Origin: Streptomyces roseolus
Lineage (GTDB): Bacteria > Actinomycetota > Actinomycetes > Streptomycetales > Streptomycetaceae
NCBI RefSeq assembly: GCF_014649855.1
Contig: NZ_BMTV01000051.1
Span: 1 to 35,831 of the forward strand
Reading direction: 5' to 3'
DNA length: 35,831 nucleotides
How positions within the stretch are numbered: the stretch's first letter is position 1; every line of letters begins with the position of its first letter. Positions 15,447-23,605 of the stretch are shown piece by piece. The notes below the pieces were generated by a model that made no database searches, was not told where the DNA came from, and saw only the letters and a program-made list of their open reading frames with translations. The position numbers were made by a program, and so were the translations under genes.

Positions 15447-16780
15447 CGGGCCGCTCCGGCGTGCTCGGGCGCCGCGGCGGGGACGGGCTCGGTGAGGTGG
15501 ACGCGGTCCGCGCGGTGGTGCTCGACGTCGAGGACGTCGAGCCGCCAGCCGTCGAGCAGGACGGCGTCGCCCTGGGCGGGGATGCGGCCGAGGCGGGTGG
15601 CGATGAGGCCGGCGACCGTCTCGTACGGACCTTCCGGCGCGCGCAGCCCTATCCGGGCCAGCTGGTCGATCCGTACGCCGCCGTCGGCCTCCCAGGTGGC
15701 CCGGCCGTCGTCGGTGGGCGGGGCGGGCAGCAGGTCGGGGACCTCGACGGGGTCGTGCTCGTCCCGCACCTCGCCCACGACCTCTTCCACGATGTCCTCG
15801 ACGGTCGCGACGCCGGCCGTGCCGCCGTACTCGTCGATGACGACGGCCATGCCCCGGTGGGCCCGCAGGCGCTCCAGGAGCCGGTCGGCGGGCAGCGTCT
15901 CGGGAACGAGCAGCGGCGGGGTGGTCAGGGCGGTGACGGGGGTGGCGTCCCGCTTCTCGGGCGGCAGGGCGAGGACGTCGCGGATGTGGACGGTGCCGAT
16001 GACGTCGTCGTGGTTCAGCCGGTAGACCGGGAAGCGGGACAGGCCGGTGGCGTAGGTGAGGTTGGCGGCGTCGGCGGCCGTGGCCCGCGCGTCCAGGGCG
16101 CGGACGTCCACGCGCGGCGTCATGACGTTCTCGGCCGTCAGCTCGCTCAGGTGGAGCGTCCGCACGAACAGCTCGGCGGAGTCCGCCTCGATGGCGCCCT
16201 CCGCCGCGCTGTGCCGGGCGAGGGACGCCAGCTCGGCGGGGGTCCGTACGGTGTGCAGTTCGTCGGCCGGCTCCAGGCCGAAGCGGCGCACGAACCGGTT
16301 CGCGGTGCCGTTGAGGTGCCGGATGAAGGGGCCGAAGGCGGCGGTGAAGCCGCGCTGCGGGCCGGCGACGACCTTGGCGACGGCCAGCGGCCGGGAGATC
16401 GCCCAGTTCTTGGGCACGAGCTCACCGATGACCATGAGGACGACGGTGGAGAGCGCCACCCCGAGGACGGTGGCGACGGACGGGGCCGCGGCGCCGAGGC
16501 CGATCGCCTCCAGCGGTCCGCGCAGCAGCGCGGCCAGGGACGGCTCGGCGAGCATGCCGATCACCAGGGAGGTGACGGTGATGCCGAGCTGGGCGCCGGA
16601 CAGCTGCACGGTCAGCCGGCGCACGGCGCGCAGCGCGCCCTCGGCACCGCGTTCGCCGGCCTCGACGGCCCGCTCCAGTTCACCGCGCTCGACGGTGGTG
16701 AGGGAGAACTCGGCCGCGACGAAGACGGCGCACGCGAGGGTGAGGGCGAGCGCGAGCAGGAGAAGGAGTACTTCGGTCAC
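15443..16780 (-). CDS. CNNM/CorC-type membrane protein, long form (DUF21 + CBS + CorC_HlyC)
   Basis: The 445-aa product starts at GTG (16778-16780), MTEVLLLLLALALTLACAVF. DUF21 covers about 1-190 with GELVPKNWAI, the CBS pair about 205-335 with MAVVIDEYGGTAGVATVEDI, and CorC_HlyC about 355-430. It is the first gene of a leftward run of four related membrane proteins. Likely function is Mg2+/divalent cation flux control. GGGGGTGG precedes the start. A TACA-N4-TGTA dyad lies about 145 bases upstream. The end is coupled to the short paralogue by ATGA. Confidence 0.9.
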   Translation of the reverse strand: MTEVLLLLLALALTLACAVFVAAEFSLTTVERGELERAVEAGERGAEGALRAVRRLTVQLSGAQLGITVTSLVIGMLAEPSLAALLRGPLEAIGLGAAAPSVATVLGVALSTVVLMVIGELVPKNWAISRPLAVAKVVAGPQRGFTAAFGPFIRHLNGTANRFVRRFGLEPADELHTVRTPAELASLARHSAAEGAIEADSAELFVRTLHLSELTAENVMTPRVDVRALDARATAADAANLTYATGLSRFPVYRLNHDDVIGTVHIRDVLALPPEKRDATPVTALTTPPLLVPETLPADRLLERLRAHRGMAVVIDEYGGTAGVATVEDIVEEVVGEVRDEHDPVEVPDLLPAPPTDDGRATWEADGGVRIDQLARIGLRAPEGPYETVAGLIATRLGRIPAQGDAVLLDGWRLDVLDVEHHRADRVHLTEPVPAAAPEHAGAAR

Positions 16781-16922
16781 CGTGCCACCCCCGCTCCCCG
16801 GCTCGACGCGTCAGGGCAGGCGGTGGCACGGCTCGTACTGGGAGGCTCACCCATTGCGGGTCGCTCACTCCTTCTCGTCCTGGGTGGGAATCCGGGCGGG
16901 ATCGGGCCGGCGGAGACACGGC

Positions 16923-16941
16923 CTTCTACATCACTGTAAAG
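16923..16941. promoter_or_regulatory. Imperfect dyad CTTCTACA-N4-TGTAAAG upstream of the CNNM genes
   Basis: This is the third copy of the motif seen at 9952 and 11601. Its left arm is identical to the first copy; the right arm has TGTAAAG. It lies about 145 bases before the long CNNM start, farther than the other two copies. Read leftward it contains TACAGT, a possible -10, as does the first copy. Confidence 0.55.
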
Positions 16942-17167
16942 GAAAGGCGATCTCCGATCGAGAGCCCGCCCCTCCACCCGTCCGAGGCACAGCCACGTCC
17001 GACCACCGCCACGAAACCCCTCGCCGGGACCCGGAAGGAACGCGGTGCCGGGTTCATCCGCGGCATCAGCGGCGGTCGCGAACGGCCCGGGCGGACCACC
17101 GGTACGACGCCCGTAACGGCGAGGCACCCCGATGGTTGATCAGGCGCGGGAATCCAGGAACGCCGCA
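16942..17167. other. Intergenic stretch without a supported gene
   Basis: Short frames on both strands lack ribosome sites and recognisable domains. This stretch lies upstream of the CNNM run and next to the broken vsr fragment, so it may hold further remnants of a lost restriction-repair module, but none can be named. Confidence 0.5.
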
Positions 17168-17313
17168 GGGGGACGCCGGCGCCGCGCGATGCCAACGCGC
17201 GGCGGGTCATGGCCGCCCGGCGAACCGGGACACGACTCCGGAGCTTGCGCTCCGCCGGGCTCTGCGCTCATGGGGCTTCCGCTACCGCACATACCGTGCA
17301 CCCGCGAAACCCC
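17168..17313 (+). pseudogene. Truncated, frameshifted vsr (very-short-patch repair endonuclease) fragment
   Basis: One rightward frame gives DANARRVMAARR (17188-17223). One base back, a second frame gives RDTTPELALRRALRSWG, then FRYRTYRAPAKP (17226-17310). Joined, this is the conserved N-terminus of Vsr-like nicking enzymes (RRVMxxNRxRDTxPELALRRxLxxxGxRYR, from memory), which repair T:G mismatches arising at methylated cytosines. Everything after about 45 residues, including the catalytic core, is absent; the sequence runs into the 3' end of the methyltransferase gene. No cytosine methyltransferase is adjacent. It is a remnant, not a working gene. Confidence 0.65.
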
Positions 17314-17316
17314 AGG

Positions 17317-18645
17317 TCAGGCGTCCTTCTTCACCGGCTCCAGGATCGCCACGCACTCCACGTGGTGCGTCATCGGGAACAGGTCGAAAGCGCGCAGCGT
17401 CCTGACCCGGTAGCCGCGTTCGGCGAAGTAGGAGAGGTCGCGGGCGAGGGCGGCGGGGTCGCAGGCGACGTAGGCGATGCGGCGGGCGCCGAGGCCGGCG
17501 AGGTGGTGGACGGTCTGCTTGCCGGCGCCGGCGCGCGGGGGGTCGAGGACGATGAGGTCGACCTCGGTGATGCCGGTGCGCGGGAGGACCGACTCGACCT
17601 TGCCCTGTTCGACGCGGACGCGCGGGAAGGAGGCCAGGTTGTGGCGGGCGTCCTCGACGGCGCGCTTGCCGGACTCGATGCCGAGGACCGCGCCCTGCTC
17701 GCCGACGCGGTCGGCGAGGGCGCCGGCGAAGAGGCCGACGCCGCAGTAGAGGTCGAGGGCGGTGTCGCCCTTGCGCGGGAGGAGGCCCTGCATCACGGCC
17801 TTCATGAGGGTGTCGGCGGCCTTCGGGTGGACCTGCCAGAAGCCGCCGCTGCCGACGCGGTGGGTGCGCTCGTCGGCGCGCTCGCGGACGAAGGCGCGGC
17901 CGTGGACGCGGTGGACGCCGCCGTCCTTCTCGTCGACGCGCAGCACCGAGACCGGCTTGTCGAGCTCGACGAGCGGGAGGCGGGCGCCGGGGCGCGGGGT
18001 GAGGATGACCTGGCGGTCGTTCGAGCCGGAGGCGGCGATCGCCTCGACGGTGGCCATGCCCTCCCAGGTGCGGGCCTCGATGCCGAGCTCCGAGACGCCC
18101 TGGGCCGCGATCATGCAGTGGTCGATGACCTCGACCTCGTGCGAGCGGTGCTTGCGCAGACCGGCGCGGCCCTCGGCGTCGACGGCGTACTGGACGCGGG
18201 TGCGCCACTGCGGGACCTCGCCCGCCGGGAGCTTGTCGCCCTCCGCGGGGACGACGGTGCCGTCCCAGCCGGCCTCCTCCGGGGTGAGGCCCGCGAGCCG
18301 CTTCAGCTGCTCGGCGATGACCTCGCCCTTGAGGCGGCGCTGGGCGCCCGGCTTGGCGTGCTGCCAGTCGCAGCCGCCGCACTTGCCGGGGCCGGCGAAG
18401 GGGCAGGGGGCCTCGATGCGGTCCTTGGAGGCGTCGAGGACCTCGACGGCGTCGGCGCGCAGGAAGCGGCTGCTCTCGTCGCCCTCGGTGACGCGGGCCC
18501 GGACGCGCTCGCCCGGCAGCGCGTGGCGCACGAAGAGGACGCGGCCCTCCTCCGTCCGGGCGATGCAGTGGCCGCCGTGGGCCACCGGGCCGACCTCGAC
18601 CTCGTACTCCTCCCCGATCAGGGACTTCACAGGGGTGTTCTGCAT
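17317..18645 (-). CDS. TrmA/RlmCD-family 23S rRNA (uracil-C5) methyltransferase
   Basis: The 442-aa product has an N-terminal TRAM domain (about residues 1-70), an iron-sulfur set C81, C89, C92 and C177, the SAM motif DLYCGVGLFAGALA (298-311) and the catalytic AYVACDPAAL with nucleophile C395 and general base E430. Such enzymes add the C5 methyl of m5U, in rRNA (RlmC/D) or tRNA (TrmA); the Fe-S type suggests rRNA. The ATG at 18643-18645 (MQNTPVKSLIGEEYEVEV) fits the TRAM start, although the ribosome site is modest. It follows the KimA-like gene in the same direction past a terminator. The equivalent order occurs around M. tuberculosis Rv2689c (recalled). Confidence 0.92.
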   Translation of the reverse strand: MQNTPVKSLIGEEYEVEVGPVAHGGHCIARTEEGRVLFVRHALPGERVRARVTEGDESSRFLRADAVEVLDASKDRIEAPCPFAGPGKCGGCDWQHAKPGAQRRLKGEVIAEQLKRLAGLTPEEAGWDGTVVPAEGDKLPAGEVPQWRTRVQYAVDAEGRAGLRKHRSHEVEVIDHCMIAAQGVSELGIEARTWEGMATVEAIAASGSNDRQVILTPRPGARLPLVELDKPVSVLRVDEKDGGVHRVHGRAFVRERADERTHRVGSGGFWQVHPKAADTLMKAVMQGLLPRKGDTALDLYCGVGLFAGALADRVGEQGAVLGIESGKRAVEDARHNLASFPRVRVEQGKVESVLPRTGITEVDLIVLDPPRAGAGKQTVHHLAGLGARRIAYVACDPAALARDLSYFAERGYRVRTLRAFDLFPMTHHVECVAILEPVKKDA

Positions 18646-18685
18646 GATCGGGGGCTCCAGTGACAGAAGGGGAGAAAGAGAAAGG

Positions 18686-18709
18686 GGGCTGCTGTTCGGA
18701 CAGCAGCCC
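18686..18709 (-). terminator. Intrinsic terminator after the KimA-like gene
   Basis: GGGCTGCTGT (18686-18695) and ACAGCAGCCC (18700-18709) form a perfect 10-bp stem with a TCGG loop. Read leftward it is followed by a pyrimidine-rich tract (CCTTTCTCTTTCTCCCC), a good substitute for a T-run. It begins 7 bases past the stop at 18716. Confidence 0.85.
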
Positions 18710-18715
18710 ACCAGT

Positions 18716-20800
18716 CTAGTTGCTCTTCGCGGTCGGTTCCTTCCTGGCCTTCTCGACCGGGCCGCGGCGGACCGAGCCCGGCGCGTTCCAGTCCTGGCGC
18801 TTCCGGGCCCGGCGCTTGGCGGCCTCGGAGGACTGGAGCTGGTAGGGGACGGAGGTGACCATGACGCCGGGGGTGAAGAGGAGCCGGCCCTTGAGGCGGA
18901 GCGCGGACTGGTTGTGGAGCAGGTGCTCGTACCAGTGGCCCACGACGTACTCGGGGATGTACACCGAGACGGCGTCGCGCGGGCTCTCCTTGCGGAGGTT
19001 CTTCACGTACTCGATGACCGGCCGGGTGATCTCGCGGTACGGCGAGTCGAGGATCTTCAGCGGCACGTTGATGCCGCGCCGCTCCCACTCCTCCCGGAGC
19101 GCCTTGGTCTCCGCCGGGTCGACGTTGACGGTGAGCGCCTCCAGCTCGTGGGCGTGGAGCAGCTTCGCGTAGGCGAGGGCCCGGAGGGTGGGCTTGTGGA
19201 GCTTGGAGACGAGGACGATCGAGCGGACCCGGGAGGGGCGCACGTACTCGTCGGGACGCTCCTCCGCGGCGGCGATCTCGGCCCCGACGGAGTCGTAGTG
19301 GCGGCGGATCGCGGTCATCGTCACGTAGAAGATCACCATGCCGAGCAGGGCGACCCAGGCGCCGTGGGTGAACTTGGTGGCGAGGACGACGACGAGGACG
19401 AGACCGGTGAAGAAGGCGCCGAAGGCGTTGATCGCGCGGGAGCGGATCATGTGGCGGCGCTTGGCCGGGTCGCGCTCGGTCGTCAGGTGGCGGTTCCAGT
19501 GCCGGACCATGCCGATCTGGCTGAGCGTGAAGGAGACGAAGACGCCGACGATGTACAGCTGGATGAGGCGGGTGGAGTCCGCGCCGTAGATCCAGACGAG
19601 GAGGGCGGCGGCGCCCGCGAGGAGCACGATGCCGTTGGAGAACGCGAGCCGGTCGCCGCGGGTGTGCAGCTGGCGCGGCAGGTAGCGGTCCTGGGCGAGG
19701 ATCGAGCCGAGGAGCGGGAAGCCGTTGTACGCGGTGTTGGCGGCCAGGAAGAGGACGAGCGCGGTGGCGGCGGCGAGCAGGACGAAGAAGAACGTCCCGT
19801 CGCCGAAGACGGCGGCCGCGACCTGGGAGATGACCGGGTCCTGGACGTATCCCTCGCCGACCGGGACGCCGTTGTGGAGCAGGTCCTCGGCGGGCTTCTC
19901 CGCCATCCGGACGTCGGTGGCCCCGGCGAGGAAGATGATGCCGCAGAACATGGTGACGGCGAGGCCGCCCATGAGCGCGAGGGTGGTGGCGGCGTTCTTC
20001 GACTTCGGCTTGCGGAAGGCGGGGACGCCGTTGGAGATGGCCTCGACGCCGGTGAGGGCGGCGCAGCCGGAGGAGAAGGCGCGCAGCAGCAGGAAGATCA
20101 GGGCGAAGCCGGCGAGTCCCGGGTGCTCCGGCTTGATCTCGAAGTCGGCCGTCGGGGCCTTCATGGTGTCGTCGAGGACGATGCCGCGCCAGGCGCCCCA
20201 GGCGATCATGCAGAAGACGCCGAAGACGAAGACGTACGTCGGGATGGCGAAGAGGCTGCCGGACTCCTTCACGCCGCGGAGGTTCATCACGGTGAGGAGG
20301 ACGATGACGCCGACGGCGCAGGCGACCTTGTGCTCGACGACGAAGGGGATCGCGGAGCCGAGGTTCTCGATGCCGGAGGAGATCGAGACGGCGACGGTGA
20401 GGACGTAGTCGACGAGCAGGGCGCTCGCGACGGTGAGTCCGGCCTTCGGTCCGAGGTTGGTGGTCGCGACCTCGTAGTCGCCGCCGCCGCTCGGGTACGC
20501 GTGCACGTTCTGCCGGTACGAGGCGACGACCGTGAACATCAGGACGACGACGGCCAGCGCGATCCACGGGCTGAAGTGGTAGGCCGACAGGCCTGCCACG
20601 GAGAGGACGAGGAGGACCTCGCCCGGTGCGTACGCCACCGAGGAGAGGGGGTCGGAGGCGAAGACGGGGAGGGCGACCCGCTTGGGGAGAAGGGTCTCTC
20701 CGAGCTTGTCGCTGCGCAGGGCCCGCCCGATCAGGATCCGTTTGGGCACGTCGGTCAGTTTGGACACAACAGAGGATCGTAAGCGTTCGAAAAGAGCCAT
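18716..20800 (-). CDS. APC-superfamily permease, KimA-like potassium transporter
   Basis: The product is about 694 aa. A LeuT-fold core of about 12 hydrophobic segments (residues about 55-490) is followed by a soluble C-terminal domain (about 520-670). Blocks shared with Bacillus KimA/YdaO, recalled from memory, include SDPLSSVAYA, SYRQNVHAYPSGGGDY, LLVDYVLTVAVSIS, RAFSSGCAALTGVEAISN, and LLHNQSALRLKGRLLF near the end. KimA imports K+ with protons and is inhibited by c-di-AMP. ATG at 20798-20800 is taken; GTG at 20804 has a better-spaced GGGGG. It diverges from the TrkA-type genes, supporting a potassium role. Many databases label it only 'amino acid permease'. Confidence 0.85.
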   Translation of the reverse strand: MALFERLRSSVVSKLTDVPKRILIGRALRSDKLGETLLPKRVALPVFASDPLSSVAYAPGEVLLVLSVAGLSAYHFSPWIALAVVVLMFTVVASYRQNVHAYPSGGGDYEVATTNLGPKAGLTVASALLVDYVLTVAVSISSGIENLGSAIPFVVEHKVACAVGVIVLLTVMNLRGVKESGSLFAIPTYVFVFGVFCMIAWGAWRGIVLDDTMKAPTADFEIKPEHPGLAGFALIFLLLRAFSSGCAALTGVEAISNGVPAFRKPKSKNAATTLALMGGLAVTMFCGIIFLAGATDVRMAEKPAEDLLHNGVPVGEGYVQDPVISQVAAAVFGDGTFFFVLLAAATALVLFLAANTAYNGFPLLGSILAQDRYLPRQLHTRGDRLAFSNGIVLLAGAAALLVWIYGADSTRLIQLYIVGVFVSFTLSQIGMVRHWNRHLTTERDPAKRRHMIRSRAINAFGAFFTGLVLVVVLATKFTHGAWVALLGMVIFYVTMTAIRRHYDSVGAEIAAAEERPDEYVRPSRVRSIVLVSKLHKPTLRALAYAKLLHAHELEALTVNVDPAETKALREEWERRGINVPLKILDSPYREITRPVIEYVKNLRKESPRDAVSVYIPEYVVGHWYEHLLHNQSALRLKGRLLFTPGVMVTSVPYQLQSSEAAKRRARKRQDWNAPGSVRRGPVEKARKEPTAKSN

Positions 20801-21002
20801 CCTCACCGCGACCCCCGATCCATACGGAATCTTTCCGCGGGCCCCTCGGATGCGGTCCTGTTCCGCGTTGCGGCTTAAGCTCGGACCGGGCAACCCGGCA
20901 GGGCGTTGCCCGCCACGGCCCGGGCCGATCGGGCGAGGAAAGTTGTGAGCAGGGTGTTTTCGCAGGTCAGCAAGGCGATCAGGAGTGCGGGGTAACGGGG
21001 AC

Positions 21003-21671
21003 GTGCACATCGTCATCATGGGCTGCGGGCGAGTGGGAGCCGCTCTCGCGCAGACCCTGGAGCAGCAGGGCCACACGGTCGCCGTGGTGGACCAGGACCC
21101 TACGGCTTTCCGCCGTCTGGGCTCCGGCTTCGGAGGCCGGCGCGTCACCGGCGTGGGCTTCGACCAGGACACCCTGCGCGAGGCGGGGATCGAGGAGGCC
21201 GGTGCCTTCGCCGCGGTGAGCAGCGGTGACAACTCCAACATCATCGCGGCCCGGGTGGCGCGCGAGATGTTCGGCATCGAGAACGTGGCCGCGCGGATCT
21301 ACGACCCGCGGCGCGCCGAGGTCTATCAGCGCCTGGGCATCCCCACCGTGGCGACGGTCCGGTGGACCGCCGACCAGATGCTGCGCCGGCTGCTGCCTTC
21401 GGGCGCGGAGCCGCTGTGGACCGATCCGAGCGGCGGCGTCCAGCTCGCCGAGGTGCACACCTCCCCGGCGTGGATCGGGCACAAGATCAGCCGGCTCCAG
21501 GACGAGACCGGCGTGCGGGTCGCCTTCCTCACCCGGCTGGGCGAGGCGGTCATCCCGAGCTCGCAGACGGTGCTCCAGGAAGGGGACCTGGTGCATGTGA
21601 TGATGCGGACGGACGAGATCGGGAAGGTCGAGGCGGCCTTCGCCGAGGGCCCCGAGGAGGGCGGTCACTGA
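21003..21671 (+). CDS. ceoB: TrkA-type RCK potassium-regulatory protein, first copy
   Basis: The product is about 222 aa with an RCK_N Rossmann domain: GCGRVGAAL (glycine motif, about residues 7-15) and an acidic VDQDP after the second strand for NAD(H)/ATP binding. An RCK_C domain covers about 140-218. GTG at 21003 is preferred because VHIVIMGCGRVG is the family start; a GTG at 20985 would add 6 residues. Such proteins form gating rings on K+ channels and transporters. No TrkH/KtrB membrane subunit is nearby; the divergent KimA-like gene is the only candidate partner. The stop overlaps the next start as TGATG. Confidence 0.9.
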   Translation: MHIVIMGCGRVGAALAQTLEQQGHTVAVVDQDPTAFRRLGSGFGGRRVTGVGFDQDTLREAGIEEAGAFAAVSSGDNSNIIAARVAREMFGIENVAARIYDPRRAEVYQRLGIPTVATVRWTADQMLRRLLPSGAEPLWTDPSGGVQLAEVHTSPAWIGHKISRLQDETGVRVAFLTRLGEAVIPSSQTVLQEGDLVHVMMRTDEIGKVEAAFAEGPEEGGH

Positions 21672-22345
21672 TGCGGGTCGCGATTGCGGGCGCGGGCGCG
21701 GTGGGCCGTTCCATCGCCGGCGAACTCCTGGAGAACGGCCACGAGGTGCTGCTCGTCGACAAGGCGCCGACCGCCATCTCCGTGGAGCGGGTGCCGCAGG
21801 CGGAGTGGCTGCTCGCCGACGCCTGTGAGATCACCTCGCTGGACGAGGCGGCGCTCCAGCGCTGCAACGTGGTCATCGCGGCCACCGGCGACGACAAGGT
21901 GAACCTGGTCGTCTCGCTGCTCGCGAAGACCGAGTACGGGGTGCCCCGGGTGGTCGCCCGGGTGAACAACCCGAAGAACGAGTGGCTTTTCAACGAGTCC
22001 TGGGGCGTGGACGTCGCCGTCTCCACCCCGCGTCTGATGTCGGCCCTGGTGGAGGAGGCGGTGAGCGTCGGCGACCTGGTCCGGCTGCTCCGCTTCAGCC
22101 ACGGCGACGCCAACCTGGTGGAGCTGACGCTGCCGCCGGAGTCGGCGGTGGCCGGTACGCAGGTGGGCGAGGTCGCCTGGCCGCAGGACACCTCGCTGGT
22201 GACGATCATCCGCGGTTCGCGGGTGCTGACGCCGAGCCCCGAGGAGACCCTGGAGGCGGGCGACGAGCTGCTGTTCGTGGCGGCGCAGGCCCGCGAGGAG
22301 CAGCTGGAGGAGCTCCTCCAGGTCCGCCGGGAGCCGGCGGAGTAG
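21671..22345 (+). CDS. ceoC: TrkA-type RCK potassium-regulatory protein, second copy
   Basis: The 224-aa product has RCK_N with AGAGAVGRSIA (residues about 6-16) and VDKAP after strand two, the TGDDKVNLVVSLLAK segment (about 77-91), and an RCK_C domain from about 140. It is coupled to the first copy by a one-base TGATG overlap, and the two proteins probably assemble together. RCK_C domains can bind c-di-AMP in other bacteria; whether this one does cannot be read here. The pair and its divergence from the permease gene match CeoB/CeoC in mycobacteria (recalled). A long terminator follows. Confidence 0.9.
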   Translation: MRVAIAGAGAVGRSIAGELLENGHEVLLVDKAPTAISVERVPQAEWLLADACEITSLDEAALQRCNVVIAATGDDKVNLVVSLLAKTEYGVPRVVARVNNPKNEWLFNESWGVDVAVSTPRLMSALVEEAVSVGDLVRLLRFSHGDANLVELTLPPESAVAGTQVGEVAWPQDTSLVTIIRGSRVLTPSPEETLEAGDELLFVAAQAREEQLEELLQVRREPAE

Positions 22346-22351
22346 CGCCGT

Positions 22352-22407
22352 ACCGTACGTGGGAGGGCCCGGGACCGTCGACGGTCCCGGGCCCTCCCGC
22401 GTACGGT
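22352..22407. terminator. Very strong bidirectional terminator
   Basis: Arms 22361-22378 and 22381-22398 are perfectly complementary over 18 bases around a 2-base centre, and the flanks (ACCGTACG at 22352 and CGTACGGT at 22400) extend the pairing to about 26 bp. It sits between the convergent ceoC and DUF3159 genes. Confidence 0.9.
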
Positions 22408-22414
22408 GTGGCGG

Positions 22415-23158
22415 CTACGCCTCGGGGGTGCGGGCGGCCGCGGCCTCGCGTTCCCTCTCCGCCTTCTCCTCCGCCTCCATCTCGGCGAAGACGTCGATCG
22501 GCGGCGGCGCCTTGGCCAGGAAGACCCAGGTGAGGTAGACGGCGAGCAGGAAGGGCGGGATCTTCAGGGCGACGAGGACCCAGCCGAGCTGGGTGGTGTC
22601 GGCCCACCAGTAGAGCGGGAAGAGGATCGCGCACTTGGCGAGCAGGATCAGGCCCCAGGCCCAGCTGGCCTTCGCGTAGGCCTTCTTCCGTCCGGGGTTC
22701 CGGGTCCGCCAGGAGAGGTTCTCCTTGAAGACCGGGCCGAGGATGAGGCCGATCAGCGGGACGCCGGCGAGCGTGGTGACGATGTACGCGAGGCCGAGGC
22801 CCAGCGTGTACAGCATGCCGGGGAGGTAGAAGTCCTTGGCGTTGCCGGTCATCATCGCGAAGACGACGCCGAAGCCGACGCCGAAGACCCCGCTGAAGGC
22901 GTGCTTGACCGTGTCGCGGCGGACGAGCCGGACGACGACGAGCAGGAGGGAGACGGCGAGGGCGGCGACGGCCGAGCTCTTCAGGTCCTTGTTGATCGTG
23001 TAGATCGTGACGAAGAGCAGGCCGGGCAGGACCGTCTCGACCATGCCGCGGACGCCGCCGAAGGCCTCGAAGAGCGCGGCCTCGGTCACCGCCCTGTCGG
23101 TCCGGGCGTCCTGGTCCGGGGTCGGCGGTGCGGTGGTCGGCTTGTCGACGGACGTCAC
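22415..23158 (-). CDS. DUF3159-family membrane protein
   Basis: The 247-aa product has a hydrophilic N-terminus of about 35 residues, about five to six hydrophobic segments (about 42-210), and a charged C-terminal coiled segment rich in Glu/Lys/Arg (about 222-247). Features seen include RDTVKHAFSGVFGVGFG and NLSWRTRNPGRKKAYAK. This matches the actinobacterial DUF3159 family (Rv2693c-like, recalled), whose function is unknown. The start is GTG (23156-23158), 3 bases after the upstream OB-fold gene, so both are on one transcript. Its place beside CeoBC suggests, but does not show, a link to ion homeostasis. Confidence 0.88.
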   Translation of the reverse strand: MTSVDKPTTAPPTPDQDARTDRAVTEAALFEAFGGVRGMVETVLPGLLFVTIYTINKDLKSSAVAALAVSLLLVVVRLVRRDTVKHAFSGVFGVGFGVVFAMMTGNAKDFYLPGMLYTLGLGLAYIVTTLAGVPLIGLILGPVFKENLSWRTRNPGRKKAYAKASWAWGLILLAKCAILFPLYWWADTTQLGWVLVALKIPPFLLAVYLTWVFLAKAPPPIDVFAEMEAEEKAEREREAAAARTPEA

Positions 23159-23161
23159 CGG

Positions 23162-23560
23162 CTACTCCTGTCCGAGCGGTCGGAGCTCGTATTTGGGGTT
23201 GAAGAGGACCCGCCGGCCGTGGCTCATGGAGATCCGGCCGGAGGCGATCAGCTTGCGGCCCGGCTCGATGCCCACGATGGAGCGCCGGCCCAGCCAGACG
23301 ACGTCCAGCGGCGCGGTGCCGTCGAACAGCTCGGCCTCCAGGGCCGGGACACCGGCCCTGGGGCGCAGCGTGACCGTGCGCAAGGTACCAGTGACCTTGA
23401 CTATCTGGCGGTCGTCGCAGTCGGAGATCCGCGTGCAGCCCGAGGCGGCCGTGTCCTCCTGGAGCTCCTCCGACTCCAGGTCCTCCGGCGAGGAGGAGAG
23501 CCGGTCGAGCATCCGGCGGAACCGGCCTGCCGGCTTGTCGGTACGGGGTGCAGCACTCAT
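23162..23560 (-). CDS. OB-fold nucleic-acid-binding domain protein
   Basis: The 132-aa product has a polar N-terminus of about 50 residues and an OB-fold beta barrel (about 55-130) with IVKVTGTLRTVTLRP, LEAELFDGTAPLDVVWLG and RSIVGIEPGRKLIASG. It matches the small actinobacterial OB-fold family next to DUF3159 (Rv2694c-like, recalled). The fold is like RecG/tRNA-binding OB domains, so nucleic-acid binding is probable but untested. ATG at 23558-23560 (MSAAPRTD) was chosen over one 6 bases upstream. It is translated just before DUF3159. Confidence 0.85.
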   Translation of the reverse strand: MSAAPRTDKPAGRFRRMLDRLSSSPEDLESEELQEDTAASGCTRISDCDDRQIVKVTGTLRTVTLRPRAGVPALEAELFDGTAPLDVVWLGRRSIVGIEPGRKLIASGRISMSHGRRVLFNPKYELRPLGQE

Positions 23561-23605
23561 ACCCAAAAGCCTACCGGCCGCGGCCGACGGGGGAACGGGC
23601 CCGTC

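Noticed and set aside
17762..20782. A 1006-codon open frame on the plus strand
   Set aside because: It is antisense to the methyltransferase and KimA-like genes, has a low-complexity Gly/Asp/Val-rich translation, and has no domain; it is a high-GC shadow.
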